IMG/VR virus record: IMGVR_UViG_3300023174_000098
Coordinates: 1 to 64,000 of that record
Reading direction: 5' to 3' (one strand)
Length of the DNA: 64,000 nucleotides
From: a virus
The first letter of the stretch is position 1. Each line of letters opens with the position of its first letter. The position numbers were made by a program, and so were the translations under genes. Below the pieces are notes generated by a model. That model was not told the origin of the DNA. It saw only the letters and a program-made list of their open reading frames with translations, and did no database searches. Of the stretch, positions 24,398 through 33,728 are shown piece after piece.

Positions 24398-27300
24398 ATG
24401 AATACATTCAAAGAATTTTTTAAGGCTAATCATGACTACTCAATTTTCTTAGAAATGGCCTATAGAGAACACGTAGTCAAAAGACCAGTATCTATAGATA
24501 ATGAAGATATTGACTTCCTTTATCAGGTAGATCAAAAAGATTGGCCTGAGGCTTTAAAAACAAGGTATGATATATTATACAAATTATTAGAAAATAGAGA
24601 TAAAGTCAGAAATAATATTAAAAAAGAATTATTCAAAGAAATAGAAAAATCTTTTGGCAAGAAGAAATTGGCAGGAATTAGAGATGAAGATTTTAATAAT
24701 AAATTTAAAAAATTAATATTAGATTTTGCGTCAAAATATAATGATTATGGAGGCCCAGGGCCAGGAGAATTTAATATAATAAAACTAACAGATTGGTTGG
24801 AGAATGATTTAGAGGATTATGATCTCAAAACCAAGATGAGTGAAATAGGATATAGATATTCTGATGTTAGAAATGCATTTAAAGATTTTGTATATTATAC
24901 AGTTGATGCAATAGTTCCATTTGTCAAAGAAGAAAAAGAAAAGTTTAAAGATAATTTCATAAATTTTTACATAAACAGATTAATACAAAAATTAGAGACA
25001 ACAAGAGGCAAAAATTATATAGTTCCAAATAGTAACTCATATAGCCCAGTCAATCTTCCAAATATAAAAAGTGTTTTACCATCAGAAGTTTCAAAGAAGA
25101 TGAAATTAGCATCATCAGGGGAATACGGTTTAGATCTATCTAATGTTAAAAAAACTTCTAGGGGCGGAAAACAAAGAGTGGGATCAAAAAGTTTTGCTTT
25201 CCCATCAGAGAATAATATAGGAAATACAGTTCGTCATTTATTAACATTAAACTTTCATAGACATCTAGGACCATTACCTTCGGATGAAAATTCATCCTCT
25301 TTCGATAAATTGGCCGACGAAGGAAAGTTTAAATATAAAATAGTAAGAGTTCACGATAGATCAAAAGATTCAACTCACGATCAAAAGAAAAAACAAAAAG
25401 ATAATTATATCCCACAACAAAAAGAAAATGGAATAAAGAATAACATAAGTAGAATATTGAGTAGAGCGCAAAGTGGAGATTATAAAAATTGGGATGATCC
25501 TAAATTAAGTGATCTTTGGGAAATTATTGGTAAAAATAGCGAAGCAACCGATGGATCTTGGTTTGAAAAAGCAGGGCTGGATAATGAAGCAGATCTAATA
25601 GGTATTTTTGGCAAAGAACCAATTAATATAAATGCAAAGGGAGATACTTTGCCTGCATGGAAAGTAGCAAAAAGTGAAAGATGGTTCAGAGAATTAAAGA
25701 CTCCTCGTGGAGGTGGTGTGGCAGGTAATGCAAAACTTAAAAGAAAATTTAGTGAATATTTTGCAAAATTAGTAACGATGCAAATACTTTCATCGAATAA
25801 ACAATTAACCCCACAGATATTAAGCGACAAAGAGACAGAAGAATTTTCTGACGGTGGCCATCCCAGGATAGATAAAGAAGAATTAGATCAGATTGAAAAA
25901 TCTTTAACTCCTGAACAATTTGAAATATTTAAGAAAACAGGGAGACTACCGTATTCGCTAAAACAGGATGGAAAAAATCCAGAAATAACAATAGGAAAAA
26001 ATCCAAGAACTGGCGAGTCTCAATCAGCATTCTTGATGCTTCCAACTATCAAGCACACAGTCGATATAACAGACAAAGATGGAAATAAAATAGGAGAAAA
26101 AACCATAAATCTTCCAGTTGTAAATGGATCTAGATTTATAAAAAATACACCATCAAAGCTGAAAGATTCTGAGGATGATGAGGATGTTAATCCTGAAGAT
26201 GATTTAGAGTCGGGATATTCTAAGCCAATAACAACAACAAGAAGTTCAAGTGAAATAAAAAGTATAGAAGAAATAGAAAAAATATACGATAGAAATCCAG
26301 AAAAATATAAAGGAACAGAACTAGAGGCTGCTGTTAATGCTTACAGGAATTCAGATTCTGGTGGACTTTATACATACAACGGAAAAACCAAAAATGTTCA
26401 AGATGGTTTTGTATTTGATGATATTAGCAATAAAATGTATTCAATTGATGATTATCAGCATGGTGCAAGTGGCGTTGAAGGAGCACACTTCAGACAAGAA
26501 GAAAGCGGAGAACAACCAGAAACTGCCGTAAAGAAGACAGCAAGAAAAAAATTAAGCGGGGTATTTGGACAGATAAAAGATTCTAAAGACTTAACTCCAA
26601 CTTTAATAAGACTTGGTTATAGATCCAAAATTGGCCTATTCTCAGAAGATCCGGCAGAAGGATATAAACCAATGAGATGGGCAGATTTCAAAATAGTTAG
26701 ATATGGAGATAATTATTCCAATGATGAAGAAGGGGATTCCGACGAATCCGGATCGGCAGGTACTAAAGTCAGAGATATAGTAGTATCAAATGATGGAGAT
26801 GGCGATATACAAGGATATTATGAAATAATAAAAGGAATATCTCAATGTCTTTTATCCAAGGGTGCAAGATCTTGTGGCACAGAAATAAAACAAGCAGTTA
26901 AAAACAAAATATTAAATGATATAGATTTAATAGAAAAAGCACACGACTTTATTGCAGAGCTACTGATAAACAATATCTCCAAAAAAGATTTCAAGGAACC
27001 TATAAGTAGAGAAAAATTTACAAATTCAGAACTTGGAAAAGTCCTGCAGAGCCCGGCGTTCGGACAAAAATCAAGAAAAACTAGAGAGTATCTAGCATCT
27101 TCAGATGAATCTGATGTGGATGCAACAGGACACCCATTCAGAAAAGATTCAGTAGAAAAGGAAGAAAAACCAAATTCAAATAAACCAAAAAGAGACTTAA
27201 TAGAAGATAAATTTCTTGAAACCATATTTGACTTCCCAGGAAAAGAGAATCAAGCAAAAAGTCTCTCAAAAGGAAATATAGATAAAGCAAGAGAAGAGCT

Positions 27301-28024
27301 GGCTAAATTACTGGAAGATCCTGAGCAGGGAATAGCAGCTAAATTAAATGAATATTCTGGCTTGGCTCAAGAATTAGATGGATATGAAAAAATATCGGAT
27401 CAAGATAGGAGGAGTTTATTAAATAAAATAAACAAACAAAAAAATCAACTATTAGAATATTTAAGTGGACTAGTGATGGGTCCAACAAGTTCCGGAGTAA
27501 GAAGGAAGATAGTTTTAGATTATTATCAACAAATAGAAAGAAAATTAAATAAAATTCCAAAGGAAGTTATTGTTGTATCCTCCCCGGAAGAAAAAGTTCA
27601 ATCCACAGAAAAACCTCAAGAAAAAATGGATTTAGTATTTTCTGTCGTAAGGGATATAGCTTCAAAAAACATGTTGGTATTACCCAAAAGTAAAAATTTA
27701 ATAAATATAATAAACAGTTTAAATATGCATGAAAAAGAAGTTGAAATTCATAAGTCAGCAGTAGAAGTTGCTGTATCATTATTTTCACAAATAAAAGATG
27801 TAGTCCTAATAAATAAATTTATCAAAGATGAAAGTCTGGATGTTAAAATCAATAAATTTAACTTCATTTGCGACTCTTTAGCCAAACTCGAGTCTGTTGG
27901 CATAAAAAGCAAAGAAATAGATTCTATGAAGAATAATCTTAGAATTGTATGGAAAGATCTAACCGATCAAAATATTAAGCTAAAGGGAACTAGGCCCTCA
28001 ACGCCAAGATTTATACAAAACTAA
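24398..28024 (+). CDS. Giant (1208 aa) predicted internal virion protein with capsid-targeting-like N-terminus
   Basis: It begins MNTFKEFFKANHDYSIFLEMAYRE: aromatic-x-x-aromatic at 4-7 and FLE at 17-19. The protein is Lys/Asp/Glu/Ser-rich and mostly helical, with disordered acidic stretches (near 585-605 and 765-785) and coiled-coil-like segments near 950-1050. 'WFRELKTPRGGGVAG' (near 430) may belong to a folded core; I see no confident enzyme motif, including no clear ADP-ribosyltransferase site. AAAGG precedes the ATG. T4 Alt is a known example of a large packaged and injected enzyme, and this protein has the size and tag expected of such a class. The function is unknown. Confidence 0.6.
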   Translation: MNTFKEFFKANHDYSIFLEMAYREHVVKRPVSIDNEDIDFLYQVDQKDWPEALKTRYDILYKLLENRDKVRNNIKKELFKEIEKSFGKKKLAGIRDEDFNNKFKKLILDFASKYNDYGGPGPGEFNIIKLTDWLENDLEDYDLKTKMSEIGYRYSDVRNAFKDFVYYTVDAIVPFVKEEKEKFKDNFINFYINRLIQKLETTRGKNYIVPNSNSYSPVNLPNIKSVLPSEVSKKMKLASSGEYGLDLSNVKKTSRGGKQRVGSKSFAFPSENNIGNTVRHLLTLNFHRHLGPLPSDENSSSFDKLADEGKFKYKIVRVHDRSKDSTHDQKKKQKDNYIPQQKENGIKNNISRILSRAQSGDYKNWDDPKLSDLWEIIGKNSEATDGSWFEKAGLDNEADLIGIFGKEPININAKGDTLPAWKVAKSERWFRELKTPRGGGVAGNAKLKRKFSEYFAKLVTMQILSSNKQLTPQILSDKETEEFSDGGHPRIDKEELDQIEKSLTPEQFEIFKKTGRLPYSLKQDGKNPEITIGKNPRTGESQSAFLMLPTIKHTVDITDKDGNKIGEKTINLPVVNGSRFIKNTPSKLKDSEDDEDVNPEDDLESGYSKPITTTRSSSEIKSIEEIEKIYDRNPEKYKGTELEAAVNAYRNSDSGGLYTYNGKTKNVQDGFVFDDISNKMYSIDDYQHGASGVEGAHFRQEESGEQPETAVKKTARKKLSGVFGQIKDSKDLTPTLIRLGYRSKIGLFSEDPAEGYKPMRWADFKIVRYGDNYSNDEEGDSDESGSAGTKVRDIVVSNDGDGDIQGYYEIIKGISQCLLSKGARSCGTEIKQAVKNKILNDIDLIEKAHDFIAELLINNISKKDFKEPISREKFTNSELGKVLQSPAFGQKSRKTREYLASSDESDVDATGHPFRKDSVEKEEKPNSNKPKRDLIEDKFLETIFDFPGKENQAKSLSKGNIDKAREELAKLLEDPEQGIAAKLNEYSGLAQELDGYEKISDQDRRSLLNKINKQKNQLLEYLSGLVMGPTSSGVRRKIVLDYYQQIERKLNKIPKEVIVVSSPEEKVQSTEKPQEKMDLVFSVVRDIASKNMLVLPKSKNLINIINSLNMHEKEVEIHKSAVEVAVSLFSQIKDVVLINKFIKDESLDVKINKFNFICDSLAKLESVGIKSKEIDSMKNNLRIVWKDLTDQNIKLKGTRPSTPRFIQN

Positions 28025-28037
28025 CTAATTTAAATTT

Positions 28038-28295
28038 ATGGACTTTTTGAAGAGTAATAGAAATCATTTTATTAAAAAGAATATATTTGAAATACTAAAA
28101 GAAAGATTTAGTAGAAATGAAAATATATTAGACCGAATATTATACCATCTGGCTACCGACCAAGATATCAAGGATTTCAATAAATTAGTGGCAGATATTT
28201 ATGAAGTAGCATACACCAAATGTGTAGAAGATCATCGTAAGAAATTTGAAGAATTAGGTTATAAAGTAAATATAGTAGCGGACCAAAATTCTTAA
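28038..28295 (+). CDS. Small helical hypothetical protein (85 aa)
   Basis: This soluble, charged helical protein lies 13 nt after the giant gene. No motif is recognised. It may share its transcript, and the methyltransferase gene follows after 12 nt. Confidence 0.55.
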   Translation: MDFLKSNRNHFIKKNIFEILKERFSRNENILDRILYHLATDQDIKDFNKLVADIYEVAYTKCVEDHRKKFEELGYKVNIVADQNS

Positions 28296-28307
28296 CTATA
28301 TTATGGA

Positions 28308-29114
28308 ATGGAACCATATTATAAAGATAAAAAAACCACATTATACAATAGTGATTGTTTAAGTGTGTTGGGCACAATAGGGCAAGAAACCGTTGACGTG
28401 ACCATAACCAGTCCTCCTTATAATCTAAATAAAAAATATAAGAGCTATAAAGATAAACTACCGTTGCAAGAGTATGTGGAATGGATAACAAATGTATCTA
28501 AAGAAATAAATAGAGTTCTTAAAAAAGATGGATCATATTTCTTAAACATAGGATACCAGAATACAAATCCAACAATACCTTTTCTAATATGCAATGAACT
28601 TACAAAAATATTTGAACTACAAAACACAATAATATGGGCTAAATCCATAACAGTAAATAATGAATCATTTGGTCATTTCACGCCAAATAATAGCAACAAA
28701 TATTTAAATAACTTTTTTGAGTATATGTTTCATTTCACAAAGACAGGCGAAAAGACTTTAGATAAATTATCTATTGGAGTTCCTTATAAAGATAAAAGAA
28801 ACATGGAACGATTCCAAAATAACAAAGACAAGGGTGATGTTAGATGCAGAGGAAACATATGGTTTATACCATATAGAACAACAAGATCTAAAGATGATAA
28901 GTTCAACCATCCAACAGCATACCCAGAAGAATTAGTAGAAAAATGTATAAAATTAAATGGACACAATCAAAGCACCACTGTATTGGATCCATTTTGTGGT
29001 AGCGGAACAACTTTAAAAGTTAGTTCTTATCTAAATTTAAATAGCATAGGAATAGAAATAGATAAAGATTATTGCGAAGTCACAAAGAACAGAATTAAAC
29101 AAACGAAGGAGTAA
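28308..29114 (+). CDS. Beta-class DNA methyltransferase, orphan (268 aa)
   Basis: Motif IV TSPPY (34-38) precedes motif I 'DPFCGSGTT' (about 228-236), the permuted order of beta-class N6-adenine/N4-cytosine methyltransferases; the Ser-Pro-Pro-Tyr form favours N4-cytosine but does not prove it. 'HPTAYPEELVEKCI' is motif X-like. No restriction enzyme gene is adjacent, so this is probably a self-protecting orphan modifier. CTATATTAT lies 3 nt before the ATG with no Shine-Dalgarno site. The 3' end overlaps the convergent gene by 20 bp. Confidence 0.85.
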   Translation: MEPYYKDKKTTLYNSDCLSVLGTIGQETVDVTITSPPYNLNKKYKSYKDKLPLQEYVEWITNVSKEINRVLKKDGSYFLNIGYQNTNPTIPFLICNELTKIFELQNTIIWAKSITVNNESFGHFTPNNSNKYLNNFFEYMFHFTKTGEKTLDKLSIGVPYKDKRNMERFQNNKDKGDVRCRGNIWFIPYRTTRSKDDKFNHPTAYPEELVEKCIKLNGHNQSTTVLDPFCGSGTTLKVSSYLNLNSIGIEIDKDYCEVTKNRIKQTKE

Positions 29115-29658
29115 AAGGACTGGGTAGAGCTAGGTACATAAAACCCTTTGGAGCATCCGTATATTCTGATACTTTCCACCATCTCTTATCTTTATTTTTA
29201 GGATAAATAATAGAGCCTTTATTTATTTTGTGAGTAGTCCAAAACCTAAATGTCAAGTCGGCCTGCTCTAAAACCACAATCTCTATTGTGCAAACTTCGC
29301 CATAAATTACTTTCTGTTTTACCTCTCCATATAAATCATCTCTATTTTCAATAATATCCACCGGTAGGCAGAAGGATTCTATTGTGTCAAACTCTCTTTT
29401 CTCTTTTATTGGGACGGGTTTTTCAACTACGGGAATAGGTTCTTCTTGCTTAATCTTTTCCTGCTCGAGCTCTTCTAGGAAACTTTCAGCCGAATCTTGA
29501 ACAGGTAGATTTAATTTTTGTTTTAAAAAATCAAATACTATCTCATCCTTCCATTCAAGATTATGTTTAACACAATCACTCCATAACTCTTGGTTGTTCA
29601 TAAAGGGATTGGGGCCTTCTATCCTATAAACCGTTCCATCTTTGTTTTTTATAGCCAT
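29095..29658 (-). CDS. Hypothetical protein, possibly structural (187 aa)
   Basis: An N-terminal segment ('KDGTVYRIEGPNPFM') is joined by a Glu/Pro/Lys-rich linker (residues 60-85) to a C-terminal beta domain ('YGEVCTIEIVVLEQADLTFRFW'). The two-domain plan with a disordered linker is common in phage head and tail proteins. It shares the 'RQDGTPYCVNGS'-like opening with the neck protein encoded at 30811. The start is ATG at 29656-29658. No named family is recognised. Confidence 0.5.
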   Translation of the reverse strand: MAIKNKDGTVYRIEGPNPFMNNQELWSDCVKHNLEWKDEIVFDFLKQKLNLPVQDSAESFLEELEQEKIKQEEPIPVVEKPVPIKEKREFDTIESFCLPVDIIENRDDLYGEVKQKVIYGEVCTIEIVVLEQADLTFRFWTTHKINKGSIIYPKNKDKRWWKVSEYTDAPKGFMYLALPSPFTPSFV

Positions 29659-29707
29659 TTTACTATATATAAATTAGAATATAATAATCAATTATGAGGT
29701 AAATAAT

Positions 29708-30115
29708 ATGGCACTAGTAGTATCCGATATCTCTGAGCAGACGATTCTAAGTCTTTTACTTGGAGCCACGACAAACCCAGGCAGCCAAGTTCTAAAATTG
29801 TTCAAAAGCAGTAGCACTGTGCCAAATGAATCAACTGTATTAAGTGATTTTATTGAAGCAACTCAAGCTGGTTATGCAGATAAAATACTTAATGGGACAA
29901 ATTGGGTAATAGCCTCGGCATCAGGGACAACAACAGCTACATATCCTGAGCAAACATTTACGTTCACAGAAGCTGCTTCAATATATGGATACTACATCGT
30001 AACCTCAGAACAAAGCCCGAGACTGTTGTGGGCTGAGAGATTCGCAAGTGCTCCATTCACTTTGCCCGCAAGTGGCGGAACAATAGCCATCACTCCGAAG
30101 ATAGGCGCAGAGTAA
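29708..30115 (+). CDS. Small virion structural protein (135 aa)
   Basis: 'MALVVSDISEQTILSLLL', 'DFIEATQAGYADKIL', 'YPEQTFTFTEAASIYGYYIV' and 'LLWAERF' form a pattern I recognise from decoration or tail-associated proteins of marine-type phages. It is a single beta domain with no signal peptide. A GAGGTAAATAAT sequence precedes the ATG. Its end abuts the convergent methyltransferase gene. A capsid decoration role is possible but not shown. Confidence 0.6.
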   Translation: MALVVSDISEQTILSLLLGATTNPGSQVLKLFKSSSTVPNESTVLSDFIEATQAGYADKILNGTNWVIASASGTTTATYPEQTFTFTEAASIYGYYIVTSEQSPRLLWAERFASAPFTLPASGGTIAITPKIGAE

Positions 30116-30778
30116 TTAAGTTAATGTAACCAAATAGTATTGTCTGATTACATTTAAACTCTCAGATATATCTTGATGTATGTCTATCTTTCTTAAAAAG
30201 TCTGCTAGATAACGTTCATTACTAAATTTTTGTGTATATGATTCTGTCTGAACTTCTTTATTTTGAAAAATAAAAGCTAGTTCTTTTAACTCTTTCTCAG
30301 AGTAAAAAATTGTAGATCTATAATCTTTATTTAAAATATTTCCAAGGTCATTTATACCTTGAATTCTAAGTATTATTCTTCCATCTTTATTTAAATTATC
30401 TCTGCAGAGATCCAGCAAAATTTTCAAACTAACATAGTCTTTTCTTATTGCGCAGTCAGATACTATCAAATCGAATTTTTGATTCATTAATTTCCAGGTT
30501 CTTTGATCTCCAAAATCACCACATATAAAATTAATATCCGGATTAATTAAAGATGATTTTGTAATTAAACTATAAGATTTATCAACAGCATAAATCAGTT
30601 TAAAATGATTTCTCATTGATCTTGATAATCTTGCACCAGCGCAGCCTAAATCTAAAGCTACTAGCTCTTTATCAAAATAAGGTTTAATGGCCTGATAAAG
30701 ACTCCTTGGAACATTATTTTTCTTAATCCAGTAGTCATCATTCTGCTCTTTGAAAATATCTAAGAAATTTTTATTCAT
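30116..30778 (-). CDS. Class I SAM-dependent methyltransferase (220 aa)
   Basis: Motif I 'VALDLGCAGARLSRSM' (about 40-55), an acidic residue at the end of strand 2 ('IYAVDKS') and 'FICGDFGD' then 'FDLIVSDCAIRKD' form a Rossmann methyltransferase. The substrate is not evident; small molecules, protein or RNA are all possible. It is a lone minus-strand gene between two virion genes with no gap to the left neighbour. Confidence 0.75.
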   Translation of the reverse strand: MNKNFLDIFKEQNDDYWIKKNNVPRSLYQAIKPYFDKELVALDLGCAGARLSRSMRNHFKLIYAVDKSYSLITKSSLINPDINFICGDFGDQRTWKLMNQKFDLIVSDCAIRKDYVSLKILLDLCRDNLNKDGRIILRIQGINDLGNILNKDYRSTIFYSEKELKELAFIFQNKEVQTESYTQKFSNERYLADFLRKIDIHQDISESLNVIRQYYLVTLT

Positions 30779-30810
30779 GATTTAAAATATATAATATAGA
30801 GGAGATCACC

Positions 30811-31344
30811 ATGATAAAAAGACAAGATGGAACACCCTACTGCGTGAATGGAAGCTACCAACAGTTTGATCCCGAGGATCCTCAATTTAATCTTTATAAT
30901 TCTTGGGATGAAGAAGCAATTAAAAGAGGTGGAATCCCAGTATTTTATCATGAAGTGCACATACAAAACAATACAGTAGATCCTTTATATCTTGAAGATA
31001 GAGGAAAATTATTCTCACCAGTTCCAATTCAGCTCTGGTGTTACTATGAACCAATACCTTCACAAAATTATGTAAATCAATTCGGAATAGATGCGCCAGA
31101 TGAACAATTGTTCGAATTTAACTACAAAGCGGTTTTAAAGGCCTGCGGTCATCCTCCAAAAATAGGATCTAGAATTTACACTCCCCACCTACAAGAAAAC
31201 TGGGTTATAATACAAAGAAATTTATCTGAATTTAAACAATGGGGAGTATTACACATTCAGATAATAGCCCAGAAATTCCAAGAAAGCGTTACTACAGGAG
31301 AAGGTAAAGTTACTCAGCAAAAACAAGATTTCAAAATCATTTAA
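30811..31344 (+). CDS. Neck protein, gp14-like (177 aa)
   Basis: 'DEEAIKRGGIPVFYHEV', 'DPLYLEDRGKLFSPVPIQLWCYYEP' (partly shown) and 'QFGIDAPDEQLFEFN' followed by 'PKIGSRIYTPHLQENWVI' match the layout of T4-like neck proteins of the gp14 group, with a C-terminal 'ESVTTGEGKVTQ'. GAGGAG precedes the ATG by 6 nt. It lies near the gp13-like, gp15-like and sheath genes, as expected of head-tail joining proteins. Family assignment is by pattern only. Confidence 0.6.
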   Translation: MIKRQDGTPYCVNGSYQQFDPEDPQFNLYNSWDEEAIKRGGIPVFYHEVHIQNNTVDPLYLEDRGKLFSPVPIQLWCYYEPIPSQNYVNQFGIDAPDEQLFEFNYKAVLKACGHPPKIGSRIYTPHLQENWVIIQRNLSEFKQWGVLHIQIIAQKFQESVTTGEGKVTQQKQDFKII

Positions 31345-31355
31345 TATATACACTT

Positions 31356-31607
31356 ATGAACTTTTATAAACTAACCAAATTGATGGAACAAAATCCAATA
31401 ACACCAATAACTCCAGTGAGTGCTAGTGGTATGGCTTCTATTGGAAGCAATCCTTCGCAAAGTGCTGCAGATATAGTTAAAGCAAGAAATCAACAGCAAC
31501 AAGATATTAGAAACAAACAAAAACAATCTCAAGCTGGAGTGCAGCTAAAGAAAACCTTTGATAATTTAAAAGGATTACTTAAGCAAGTCGGAGTTAACGT
31601 TAATTAA
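31356..31607 (+). CDS. Small predicted internal head peptide (83 aa)
   Basis: It begins MNFYKLTKLMEQNPITPI; 'FYKLTKLME' fits the shared tag. The remainder is Gln/Ser/Pro-rich, then helical. It follows the neck gene by 11 nt, with TAATATATA 5 nt before the ATG. Function beyond probable packaging is unknown. Confidence 0.5.
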   Translation: MNFYKLTKLMEQNPITPITPVSASGMASIGSNPSQSAADIVKARNQQQQDIRNKQKQSQAGVQLKKTFDNLKGLLKQVGVNVN

Positions 31608-31712
31608 TTTTAATGGAATTTTAGGTTTAGGAAGATCTTTATAAACTATATTTTCTTTTCTTAAATATAATTTATTATTAACGGTATTAACATTTTTTAT
31701 TATTTTTGCCAC
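31575..31712 (-). CDS. Possible small protein (45 aa), weak
   Basis: A GTG at 31712 opens a frame (VAKIIKNVNTVNNK...) ending TAA at 31575-31577. It overlaps the 3' ends of both neighbours, the DUF6065-like gene in another frame and the opposite-strand gene by 33 bp. The composition is protein-like, but there is no clear ribosome site. It is included because it would otherwise be an unexplained 79-nt gap. Confidence 0.2.
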   Translation of the reverse strand: MAKIIKNVNTVNNKLYLRKENIVYKDLPKPKIPLKLINVNSDLLK

Positions 31713-32496
31713 AATTTAATATAGGTCTTTTTTTATTAATTTTAACCCTATTACTAATATTTTTATCTATTTTTTTGCATATACCATCTATTCCACCTTT
31801 TGCAAATTCACAAGCTAAATTTCTATATTTATCATTAAAAGTATTTCCTTTATGGTCTTTCCAAGAATCTTTTATGAACAAATTAGAATTATTATCCAGC
31901 TGCATTCTTTTAAATTTTTCTGATATGGTCATTTCTTCTATCTTGTAATCAACCTTTTTGGGCAATAATAATATTTGAGCATAGGGCTCACCCTTTCTAA
32001 ATATGTATTTTCCTCCTAGTGGAGGCTGTTTAAAAACAATAAAAAATATTTTGGTCCACCACTCACCTTGTATATGCCCTGGTACCGGAAGTGGTGTTGT
32101 CCAAGAATGATCCGTGAAGTACTTTGGATGAGGCTCTATTCTTATGATATAATCTTTAGGAGGCAGTAGATCAAAACTGGATGTGAACCCGAAATGACCT
32201 GGTGCGAAACACTGAAAAGGGGGGTCTGAATTATCGTATCCCTCCTCCTTTGAAAAATCACATTCAAAGAATGTATTTCCATCTATATTTTTTACAATAC
32301 ACTCATTTTCAAAAGGGTAAATCAATTCCAACCCATATGTATTGCCCTCAACAAAAGGAGGGCAATGCCAAGGCTGTGGGATAGCACCATTAGAATGGTT
32401 TTTATCTATACCTGCCCATCCTGGTATTTCTAATTTTATTCTTCTTGGAGGGTACTTATCAGCATTGTGACAAGCCCTCCATTTTAAATTAATCAT
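31687..32496 (-). CDS. DUF6065-like protein (269 aa)
   Basis: 'CPPFVEGNTYGLELIYPF', 'FAPGHFGFTSSFDLLPPKDY', 'RIEPHPKYFTD', 'PVPGHIQGEWWTKIFFIVFK' and 'FRKGEPYAQILLLP' form a beta-rich domain that I associate with DUF6065. Family members are of unknown function and occur in bacteria and large phages. Residues 190-269 are Lys-rich with a Cys-Gly-Lys end. It is a lone minus-strand gene between neck and tail-terminator genes. Function is not inferred. Confidence 0.6.
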   Translation of the reverse strand: MINLKWRACHNADKYPPRRIKLEIPGWAGIDKNHSNGAIPQPWHCPPFVEGNTYGLELIYPFENECIVKNIDGNTFFECDFSKEEGYDNSDPPFQCFAPGHFGFTSSFDLLPPKDYIIRIEPHPKYFTDHSWTTPLPVPGHIQGEWWTKIFFIVFKQPPLGGKYIFRKGEPYAQILLLPKKVDYKIEEMTISEKFKRMQLDNNSNLFIKDSWKDHKGNTFNDKYRNLACEFAKGGIDGICKKIDKNISNRVKINKKRPILNCGKNNKKC

Positions 32497-32545
32497 AAGA
32501 TTATTTTACATAATTTTAAAAAAACTTTCAACACTATATAATTTT

Positions 32546-33517
32546 ATGGAAAATCATACAGAAAAAAGCCTTGTAGAGTGCAACGAAATAAACAATTTAA
32601 AAGAAAATAAAACTATACCTGACCAATATTGTTCGGCCAGTAAATGTGATTCAGTTTGCGAAAAAGATAATAGTTTAGATTTTTTAAAAGAAGCAATTAC
32701 AAATGAAAAAACAGGCGTGGGAAAAGGTAATAACTGTGACCCAATGCAAAGCGGTCACATTATAAATGATGATAAAAACATAAACACAATATACAGATAT
32801 AGCAAATCTCTAAGAGGCACTGATGAAGCGGTAATGGATCTTTTTAAAGATCTTGTAGTTTTGGACGAAGATGGAAAAGCTCACAGAGTTCCAATAATAT
32901 GGGGAACCCAAGAAAAAGCAGTGGCCGCCATAATTCAGGACAATGTAAGAAAAGATAACTCTCTGGTTGTGGATAGAATCCGATTGCCAATATTGGCAAT
33001 ACACTCCCTAGATTATCAATTTAATCAATCTAGATATGTTTACCACAAAGCCGTGGATTATTTAAGAGGATTAAGGCCAGATAATAAACCTGGGTTTACC
33101 ACTAATGAAAAGTATGAAAGAGATACTATCTTTGGGGTGACAAAAGGAATACCAATAGACATATCTTATAGTTTATATGCTTGGACCCTATACGTTGAAG
33201 ATATGAACCAAATTCTGGAACAAATTATTTTAAAATTTAGCCCTGTTGCATATATAAAGGTTAGAGGTGTAACCTGGGAAGTCCAAGTAAAATTAGACTC
33301 GATATCTAATAATATAGAAACAGAACCTGGTGACCAAGCGATTAGGGTTGTTAAATTTCAATTCAATCTTACCGCAGAGTCTTATATACCTCAACCAATT
33401 GTGAAAAAGAAGGCAGTTCTTACACAAAGGGTAGAAATCACGGATGGCCTAAGAGAAGAAGATATAACAGAAATTGTATCTAGAATTGAAGAAACAGTTA
33501 AAGAGGTAGAATGTTAG
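32546..33517 (+). CDS. Tail sheath stabiliser/completion protein, gp15-like (323 aa)
   Basis: 'IPIDISYSLYAWTLYVEDMNQILEQIILKFSP' (about 213-244, partly shown) followed by 'VKLDSISNNIE' matches the gp15-type tail terminator of T4-like phages. An acidic, Cys-containing N-terminal extension of about 75 residues is not typical. CTATATAAT lies exactly 3 nt before the ATG, with no Shine-Dalgarno site. It heads the tail operon and overlaps the next gene by 7 bp. Confidence 0.75.
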   Translation: MENHTEKSLVECNEINNLKENKTIPDQYCSASKCDSVCEKDNSLDFLKEAITNEKTGVGKGNNCDPMQSGHIINDDKNINTIYRYSKSLRGTDEAVMDLFKDLVVLDEDGKAHRVPIIWGTQEKAVAAIIQDNVRKDNSLVVDRIRLPILAIHSLDYQFNQSRYVYHKAVDYLRGLRPDNKPGFTTNEKYERDTIFGVTKGIPIDISYSLYAWTLYVEDMNQILEQIILKFSPVAYIKVRGVTWEVQVKLDSISNNIETEPGDQAIRVVKFQFNLTAESYIPQPIVKKKAVLTQRVEITDGLREEDITEIVSRIEETVKEVEC

Positions 33518-33726
33518 AAATAACAAATAGACAGAAGTTCCCAGTTCAACTGATCATAAGATCGAGAACATCACCAAAATCTTTCACAGTATTAAACATT
33601 CCCGGGATTGGCTCGGGAAAAAATATTTTTCTTTTACAAGAAGAGAGATCAACTGACTATATACTTAGAGCAGAAAAAGATGGTTTAATCAAAACAAAGA
33701 AAATTCCAGAAATTATAGGAGAATAA
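33511..33726 (+). CDS. Small tail-operon protein (71 aa)
   Basis: A beta-rich 71-residue protein ('FPVQLIIRSRTSPKSFTVLNIPGIGSG', partly shown) is encoded between the tail terminator and the sheath, overlapping the former by 7 bp and 2 nt from the latter. The position suggests a structural or assembly role. No family is recognised. Confidence 0.65.
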   Translation: MLEITNRQKFPVQLIIRSRTSPKSFTVLNIPGIGSGKNIFLLQEERSTDYILRAEKDGLIKTKKIPEIIGE

Positions 33727-33728
33727 AA

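Noticed and set aside
24398-28024. T4 Alt-type ADP-ribosyltransferase assignment for the giant tagged protein
   Set aside because: The R...STS...ExE motif order could not be found; only size and tag resemble Alt.
28308-29114. Restriction-modification system
   Set aside because: Only a methyltransferase is present; neighbours are hypothetical/structural genes and no restriction endonuclease was recognised beside it.
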